Below are positions 59,532-64,000 of a stretch of 64,000 bases of DNA, piece after piece. Under the pieces are notes generated by a model. It saw nothing but the letters and a program-made list of their open reading frames with translations. It ran no database searches and was not told the DNA's origin. The stretch comes from an uncultured Paracoccaceae bacterium. GTDB taxonomy: Bacteria; Pseudomonadota; Alphaproteobacteria; Rhodobacterales; Rhodobacteraceae. Position 1 is the stretch's first letter. Each line of letters opens with the position of its first letter. The stretch covers positions 132,160 to 196,159 of the forward strand of contig OY288166.1 in NCBI GenBank assembly GCA_958439195.1, read 5' to 3'. The position numbers and the translations under genes are program-made.

Positions 59532-60446
59532 CTACTTCGGCAGCGGCGCGCGTTTTTCCAGTTTCAGCCGCGCCCGAACCTCAGCAGGCGTGATCACGCG
59601 CGCGCCCATGTTTTCGATAATCGACGCGGCGCGTTCCACCAGTTGCGCATTGGTGGCCAAAACGCCCTTCTCCAGCCAGAGATTGTCCTCCAACCCCACC
59701 CGCACATTGCCGCCCGCCAGAACAGCGGCGGCGACATAGGCCATCTGGTTGCGCCCGATGGAAAAGGCCGACCAGTTCCAGTCGGCTGGCACATTGTTCA
59801 CCATCGCCATGAAGGTGTTCAGGTCATCGGGTGCGCCCCACGGCACCCCCATGCACAGTTGCACCAGCACCGGATCGGGGATCGCACCTTCCTTGACCAG
59901 TTCCTTGGCCAGCCACAGATGGCCGGTGTCGAACGCCTCGATCTCGATCCTGACCCCCGCTGCCGTCATTCGCCGCGCCATATCGCGCAGCATTCCGGGG
60001 GTGTTGACCATGACGTAATCGGCTTCATTGAAATTCATCGTGCCGCAATCAAGGGTGCAGATTTCCGGGCGGCATTCGACGACATGCGCCACCCGTTCCG
60101 TGGCACCTGCCATATCGGATCGTGGGCCCATGCGGCCCATATCCTCGGACCCTTCGAAATAAATGTCGCCGCCCATTCCTGCCGTCAGGTTCAGCACCAC
60201 GTCCGTGGCAGAATCACGAATGCGTTCAGTGACTTCACGATACAGGGCCGGATCACGGGCGGGTTTGCCGGTTTCCGGGTCGCGGACATGGCAATGCACC
60301 ACCGCCGCGCCTGCCTTGGCCGCGGCAATCGCGCTGTCGGCGATCTGCTGGGGGCTGCGCGGCACATGGGGGCTGCGGTCCTGCGTGCCGCCCGATCCGG
60401 TGACGGCGCAGGTGATGAAAACCTCGCGGTTCATGGCCAGTGGCAT
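59532..60446 (-). CDS. BKACE-family 3-dehydrocarnitine cleavage enzyme (DUF849)
   Basis: Beta-keto acid cleavage enzyme of 304 residues (family of 3-keto-5-aminohexanoate cleavage enzyme Kce). Landmarks are FITCAVTGSGG at the start, the zinc-binding VVHCHVRDPETGKPARDP, LTAGMGGD, CTLDCGTMNF, and VRVGLEDNLWLEKG. It takes a beta-keto acid and acetyl-CoA and returns acetoacetate plus a new acyl-CoA; beside carnitine dehydrogenase the substrate is 3-dehydrocarnitine, giving betainyl-CoA (CdhC role). ATG 60446 follows GGGAGGG closely; ATG 60434 is the alternative. It is the first gene of the minus-strand operon, divergent from the regulator. Confidence 0.9.
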   Translation of the reverse strand: MPLAMNREVFITCAVTGSGGTQDRSPHVPRSPQQIADSAIAAAKAGAAVVHCHVRDPETGKPARDPALYREVTERIRDSATDVVLNLTAGMGGDIYFEGSEDMGRMGPRSDMAGATERVAHVVECRPEICTLDCGTMNFNEADYVMVNTPGMLRDMARRMTAAGVRIEIEAFDTGHLWLAKELVKEGAIPDPVLVQLCMGVPWGAPDDLNTFMAMVNNVPADWNWSAFSIGRNQMAYVAAAVLAGGNVRVGLEDNLWLEKGVLATNAQLVERAASIIENMGARVITPAEVRARLKLEKRAPLPK

Positions 60447-60521
60447 GGATGATCCCTCCCTTGATTTGGTCGCCAGATTAGCGGGCTTGTGCCGCGTTGC
60501 ATTGCCGTTTACGCAATATTC
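60447..60521. promoter_or_regulatory. Divergent promoter region of the carnitine operon and its regulator
   Basis: A 75-base gap between two divergent starts, so it must hold both promoters and the binding site of the GlxA-type regulator. TTGCATTGCCGTTTACGCAA (60498-60517) is a loose dyad of TTGC/GCAA half-sites. The regulator gene has no ribosome site before its ATG and may be translated from a very short leader. Confidence 0.45.
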
Positions 60522-61496
60522 ATGACACAACACGCCAGCCTTTTTGCCCCGTCGCGTGATCCCCTGATCATGGCGGTGCTTGTCTTGCCGCATGCATCGA
60601 TCCTGGAGGTGGCGTCCGTGCTGGACCCGATGCGCGCGGCGAACCGGCATCTGGGGGAAGAGGCCTATCGCTGGCGGGTGGTATCGCCCGACGGGCGGCC
60701 TGTGCCTTTGACCTGTGGGATCGAACTGCCATCGACCGGGTCGCTGGCGGCGGCAGAGGGGGCGGATGTTCTAATGCTGATTGTTGGCTATCGGCAGGCC
60801 GAGGTGGCGACAAAGCCGCTGTTGCGTGATCTGCGGCGTATGGCGGGGCGGTTCCGGCTGATTGCGGGGGTGGATGCCGGGGCCTGGGTGATGGCGCGGG
60901 CGGGGTTGCTGGATGGGTATCGCGCGACCGTTCATTGGGAGGATCTTGAGGATTTTGCCGCCACGCACCATGAGATGGAATGCATGCCTGACCGTTATGT
61001 CATTGATCGCAATAGGGTAACGGTGGGTGGGGCCGGGCCGGCGCTGGACATGATGTTGCATCTTATTGGGGCGCGGCATGGCGCGCCCTTGGCGCGGCAG
61101 GTGGCAGCGTCTTTCCTGACCCAAGCCCGCGCCGGGCATGAGCCGCAGGTGGCCCCGCCGCAGCAGGATACGCGGCTGGATGGACGGGTGGCCGAGGCGA
61201 TTGCCCGGATGGAGGCGCGGCTGGACGACCCGCCCGCGATGGCGGGGCTGGCGCGCGAGGTGGGGCTGTCGCCCCGGCGCATGGAAAGCCTGTTCCGCCA
61301 ATACCTTGGCGAAAGCCCGGCCGCCTATGGCCTTGGCCTGCGGTTGCAGGCGGCGCGGCGGATGGTGACAGACACGCGGCATCCGCTGGCCGAAGTGGCG
61401 CTGCGAACGGGGTTTTCGTCGCCTTCGACCTTGAGTCGGGCGTTCAGCAAGCGGTTCGGGATCGCACCCGGCCGTTTGCGGCGGGAGCGGGGCTAA
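60522..61496 (+). CDS. GlxA-family (DJ-1/PfpI + AraC) transcriptional regulator, CdhR-like
   Basis: Regulator of 324 residues from the ATG at 60522. The N-terminal DJ-1/PfpI-like domain (about 15-190) contains VLPHASILEVASVLDPMRAAN and GVDAGAWVMARAGLLDG; the C-terminal part (about 215-322) has two AraC helix-turn-helix motifs, MAGLAREVGLSPRRMESLFR and PLAEVALRTGFSSPSTLSRAF. This is the layout of GlxA/CdhR regulators, and in Pseudomonas CdhR activates the carnitine genes. Divergence from the BKACE gene across 75 bases makes it the likely activator here. A GTG at 60489 would add 11 residues. Confidence 0.9.
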   Translation: MTQHASLFAPSRDPLIMAVLVLPHASILEVASVLDPMRAANRHLGEEAYRWRVVSPDGRPVPLTCGIELPSTGSLAAAEGADVLMLIVGYRQAEVATKPLLRDLRRMAGRFRLIAGVDAGAWVMARAGLLDGYRATVHWEDLEDFAATHHEMECMPDRYVIDRNRVTVGGAGPALDMMLHLIGARHGAPLARQVAASFLTQARAGHEPQVAPPQQDTRLDGRVAEAIARMEARLDDPPAMAGLAREVGLSPRRMESLFRQYLGESPAAYGLGLRLQAARRMVTDTRHPLAEVALRTGFSSPSTLSRAFSKRFGIAPGRLRRERG

Positions 61497-61618
61497 GTCG
61501 CTGCGGGCGCTGGGTTTATTTCTGGTGATCGGGGCGATGGGCGGTGCAGCGCATGGTGCAGCACGCCAGTGCAGACGGGCGTATGCACGCAGCGCACGGT
61601 GATGTGGCGTTAACCAAG
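61494..61618 (-). repeat. Dispersed intergenic repeat, copy B (~125 bases, inverted relative to copy A)
   Basis: Its reverse complement aligns without gaps to 15995-16119, with the 20-base identical block at 61583-61602 (read on the minus strand), GGTTAAC at the right end and CGACTTA at the left end. The left end includes the stop codon of the regulator gene. It lies between two convergent genes, unlike copy A, which lies in front of mcd. Confidence 0.65.
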
Positions 61619-61631
61619 TGGTGATCTGGCC

Positions 61632-61686
61632 AAATTCCTTGGGAAGGAATTTGCAAAATTCTTGCAAGAATTTTGGGGCTAACCCC
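61632..61686. repeat. Three consecutive perfect hairpins/palindromes
   Basis: AAATTCCTT-GGG-AAGGAATTT (61632-61652, nine pairs), AAAATTCTTGCAAGAATTTT (61655-61674, a perfect 20-base palindrome) and GGGG-CTAA-CCCC (61675-61686) follow each other almost without spacing between two convergent genes. The last pair could end transcription of either gene. AAGAATTTTGG here also occurs in the hairpin at 15097. Confidence 0.65.
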
Positions 61687-61711
61687 TTGGGGGCGGCGCC
61701 CGGCGGCGGCG

Positions 61712-61742
61712 TTGATTGGGTATTTTTGCCAAGATGAAAGGG
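61712..61742. repeat. Intergenic motif TATTTTTGCCAA, copy 2
   Basis: TTGATTGGGTATTTTTGCCAA then GATGAAAGGG, immediately before the stop of the next minus-strand gene, similar to 47881-47913. It follows a G+C block of GGCGGC words (61688-61710). Confidence 0.45.
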
Positions 61743-61743
61743 T

Positions 61744-62826
61744 TTAGGCTGCTGTTGCGACAGCGGCACGGCGCAGGGCGGCGAAGAGGCGGGATTGCAG
61801 GGCATTGCCGATGAGGAGGGCCGCAGAGAGGAGCAGGCCCACCATGCCGGCGGTCAAAGCGTAAGCCGTGCCCGTGATCCGCACGGTGGCGCGCAGGAGA
61901 CGGGCTTTGCCCAGCACCTCGGCCCTTGCGATGACACGCGGGCCAAGCGTTTCGGCCGCGCGGGCGAGACGGGTGGCATCGGTCGCGTCATCGACCAGCG
62001 GCAGCAGGTGCAAGGCGGTGGTGGTGTCGGTGGCCACGCGAACGCGTTCCAGATCGGCGGCGATGCGGACGACCGGGGCGAAGGCATCAGCGCGCAGGCT
62101 GGCTGCGATGTCATCGACGCTGCCTGCACGGCGCAGGGCGATCCAGTCCACCCCGTCGGTCGCGGCGCGGGCCAGCATGGCATTGAGGCGGGGCGAGAGG
62201 CGGCCCATGTTGCGGGCGAGTTTCAGGCCCGATGCCCCGGCCTTGGCCACCAGCGACGTGCCACCGGTGGCCACAACAGTGACCGTTGCCCCAAGCCCCA
62301 CGATGGCGAGGGTGACGTCGATCCGGTCCACATCTTCCCCGGCCATATAGTCGATCGCGGCACGGGTGATGGCGGCCACGTCGCCGATGGGCGTCAGGGC
62401 AATGGGGGCGTGGCAGAGAAACACGTTGGACAGCGCGCAAACCGCCGGATCATAGGCGCAGGCGGCGCAATTGGCGGCGTTGGCGAAGAAGCCTGTGTCT
62501 TCTGCACGGGCGGCATCAAGGGCGGCGCGAAGGTCGAGGGGGAGGGTCTGGCCGCGTTCGGTGGCGAGGGCATCCAGCGCGTCGAGCGCGATCCAGTTGC
62601 GCGGGCTTTCCGCAAGGCGCGCGGTCATGCGGGCGGGGATCGTGTCGGGGGCGAGGGTGGCGAGGTGGCGGTTGACTGCGGCCTCCACCTCATCCACCGC
62701 GGCATCACGATAGGGCGACAGGGCGGGATCGGCCCAGATGCGGGCGGCGGCGGCGAGGGTCAGGGCGAGCGAGGCCACCAGTGCCAGCGTCAGCCCCCTT
62801 TGCCACCATCGCCGCAGCCGGATCAT
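61744..62826 (-). CDS. Membrane protein of unknown function, Ala-rich
   Basis: A 360-residue protein I do not recognise. Residues about 11-30 form a signal anchor, about 30-110 a helical periplasmic part, and near residues 116-137 a Cys-rich patch with five cysteines (NCAACAYDPAVCALSNVFLC). Hydrophobic segments at about 167-190 and 322-345 could be membrane helices. The C-terminal half is rich in Ala/Arg/Thr. It lies 15 bases downstream of trpS on the same strand and is probably co-transcribed. I recall similar unnamed proteins in Rhodobacteraceae, but no function. Confidence 0.65.
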   Translation of the reverse strand: MIRLRRWWQRGLTLALVASLALTLAAAARIWADPALSPYRDAAVDEVEAAVNRHLATLAPDTIPARMTARLAESPRNWIALDALDALATERGQTLPLDLRAALDAARAEDTGFFANAANCAACAYDPAVCALSNVFLCHAPIALTPIGDVAAITRAAIDYMAGEDVDRIDVTLAIVGLGATVTVVATGGTSLVAKAGASGLKLARNMGRLSPRLNAMLARAATDGVDWIALRRAGSVDDIAASLRADAFAPVVRIAADLERVRVATDTTTALHLLPLVDDATDATRLARAAETLGPRVIARAEVLGKARLLRATVRITGTAYALTAGMVGLLLSAALLIGNALQSRLFAALRRAAVATAA

Positions 62827-62841
62827 CCGCCCACCATCCGT

Positions 62842-63889
62842 TTAACCCCGGCGCGAGCGGATCATGCCCACGATGTCGTAGACCTGATCGAGGATCGGGC
62901 GCGCGATGGCATCGGCGCGATCGGCACCGTTGCCAAGGATGCGGTCAATCTCGGTCGGGTCTTTCATCAGGCGGTTCATTTCCAGCGTGATGGGTTCGAG
63001 TTTCGCCACCGCCAGATCCGCCAGCGCCGGTTTGAAGGTGCCGAATTGTGCGCCTGCGTAATCGCTGATCACCTGTTCCGGCGTATGCCCGGCAAGGGCG
63101 GCGTAGATGTTCACCAGATTGCGCGCTTCGGGCCTGTCCTTCAGGCCGTCGAGCGTTTCGGGCAAGGGTTCGGGATCAGTCTTGGCCTTGCGGATCTTTT
63201 TCGAGATTGTGTCGGCGTCATCGGTCAGGTTGATGCGGGATTGATCCGACGGATCGGATTTCGACATCTTTTTCGTGCCATCCCGCAGCGACATTACGCG
63301 GGTGGCCGCGCCTTCGATGACGGGTTCCACTACGGGGAAGAAATTCACGCCGTAGTCATTGTTGAATTTGATCGCAATGTCGCGGCACAGCTCCAGATGC
63401 TGTTTCTGGTCATCGCCCACAGGCACATGCGTGGCCTTGTAGGCCAGAATGTCGGCAGCCATCAGCGAGGGATAGGCAAACAGGCCCAGCGAGACGTTTT
63501 TCCGAGTTCTTGCCAGCCTTGTCCTTGAACTGGGTCATCCGTGACATCCAGCCCATGCGGGCGATGCAGTTGAAGATCCAGCCCAGTTCGACATGGGCGG
63601 CGACCTGGGATTGATTGAACAGGATCGAACGCGCGGGGTCGATCCCGGCGGCGATGAAGGCTGCGGCGCCTTCGCGGGTTTGCTGGCGCAATTTTTCGGG
63701 GTCTTGCCAGACGGTGATGGCGTGCATGTCGACCATGCAATAGATCGTTTCGATCCCTTCGTCCTGCTTTTCCACGAAACGCTTCAGCGCGCCGAGGTAA
63801 TTGCCAAGGGTCAGGCCACCCGAGGGCTGAATCCCTGAGAAGATGCGGGTCGGGAAGGAAGCCTGAGGCGTTTGGACCGGCTCGGCCAT
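62842..63889 (-). pseudogene. trpS: Tryptophan--tRNA ligase, interrupted by a one-base frameshift
   Basis: Class I aminoacyl-tRNA synthetase in two frames. The first part, from ATG 63889, has the HIGH-region equivalent PSGGLTLGNYLGA and VDMHAITVWQDP, and runs to KDKAGKNSEK. The second part resumes at about 63495 with SLGLFAYPSLMAADILAYKATHVPVGDDQ (in part) and the KMSKS loop in KKMSKSDPSDQ, ending at 62842. Five T bases at 63497-63501 (A-run on the coding strand) where four would restore GKNSENVSLGLFAYPS locate the shift exactly. The corrected protein would be 348 residues, normal for TrpS. As the enzyme is essential, a sequencing error in the homopolymer is more likely than a dead gene. Confidence 0.9.
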
Positions 63890-63989
63890 GATATGCTCCG
63901 TCTGGATAAGGTCGGGCTTTCGGCTTATCGCTGGGGCGGCGGGGCGTCAATCGACGCCGTGGACCGCTGAACGCAGGAATTGGAGACAG

Positions 63990-64000
63990 ATGCAGGACCG
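63990..64000 (+). CDS. Possible start of a plus-strand gene cut by the window edge
   Basis: An ATG at 63990 follows GGAATTGGAGACAG, a good ribosome site about 7 bases upstream, and is divergent from trpS by 100 bases. Only three codons (Met-Gln-Asp) are visible, so the product cannot be named. Confidence 0.35.

Noticed and set aside
61651..61670. A TTTGCAAA-type acyl-CoA regulator site in the hairpin cluster
   Set aside because: The word is part of a perfect palindrome and has no promoter nearby, as both flanking genes end here.
61795..63528. 577-codon open frame on the plus strand
   Set aside because: Antisense to the unknown membrane protein and trpS; Gly/His/Arg-rich shadow composition and no domain.
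1..64000. tRNA, rRNA, tmRNA or CRISPR array
   Set aside because: I saw no cloverleaf-like segments with conserved T-loop/anticodon features, no rRNA landmarks and no regularly spaced repeats; short RNAs could still be missed by eye.
1..64000. Insertion sequences or prophage
   Set aside because: No transposase, integrase or phage structural gene and no terminal inverted repeats with target duplications were found.

Overview
The window is a gene-dense, GC-rich stretch of chromosome that looks like an alphaproteobacterium of the family Rhodobacteraceae (Rhodobacter, Tabrizicola or Gemmobacter-like). Evidence: the chvI-chvG-hprK-rapZ-EIIA-HPr block next to pckA, the short HprK, a candidate LexA box of the GTTC-N7-GTTC type, a long-form methylsuccinyl-CoA dehydrogenase, a DUF6473 protein and Hint-domain proteins of the kind common in that family. 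I see no rRNA, tRNA, CRISPR array, insertion sequence or prophage; most of the window reads as core chromosome.

Layout. 1-7.6 kb: parC (5' part only), an SH3 protein, an SDR oxidoreductase, a HIG1 protein with a PduO-type cobalamin adenosyltransferase, etfBA, a DUF6473 protein, 3-hydroxybutyryl-CoA dehydrogenase and an AT-richer orphan membrane protein. 7.6-15 kb: acyltransferase, then (reading leftwards from chvI) chvI-chvG-hprK-rapZ-EIIA-HPr, divergent from pckA. 15-25 kb: TauE exporter, mcd, MFS carrier, Slt transglycosylase, dapA with a DMT carrier, smpB, a Gly-rich small protein. 24.4-32.8 kb: sulfurtransferase, aminotransferase, GYD protein, glnK-amtB, PBP1A, and mlaA-mlaC. 33-40 kb: a type I secretion ABC/HlyD pair, two RidA proteins, GDPD, an acyltransferase-like protein, pterin dehydratase. 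39.8-51.6 kb: C-terminally short dnaE2 with an SOS box, LOG protein, dapD, Hint protein, dapE, GNAT, rnr, MltB-like transglycosylase. 51.8-61.5 kb: a coherent set of genes for gamma-butyrobetaine/carnitine breakdown with a divergent GlxA-type regulator. 61.5-64 kb: an intergenic patchwork of repeats, an unknown membrane protein, and trpS with a one-base frameshift.

How the genes fit together. EtfBA can take electrons from the two acyl-CoA dehydrogenases here (Mcd and the one in the carnitine set). Mcd, the B12 adenosyltransferase and 3-hydroxybutyryl-CoA dehydrogenase fit acetate/C4 assimilation by the ethylmalonyl-CoA pathway. ChvGI, the PTS-like phosphorelay and pckA form an envelope-stress/carbon-status module. 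DapA, DapD and DapE are three steps of the succinylase route to diaminopimelate, near PBP1A and two lytic transglycosylases.

The items most worth attention are: the carnitine cluster with its ADP-forming CoA ligase and an unknown membrane-anchored protein inside the operon; a gapless ~125-base dispersed repeat present twice (15995-16120 and, inverted, 61494-61618); a small hairpin family with a shared TTTCGCAGAAA-like core; tandem LacI-like sites upstream of pckA; the truncated, LexA-controlled dnaE2 without imuAB beside it; and the trpS frameshift.
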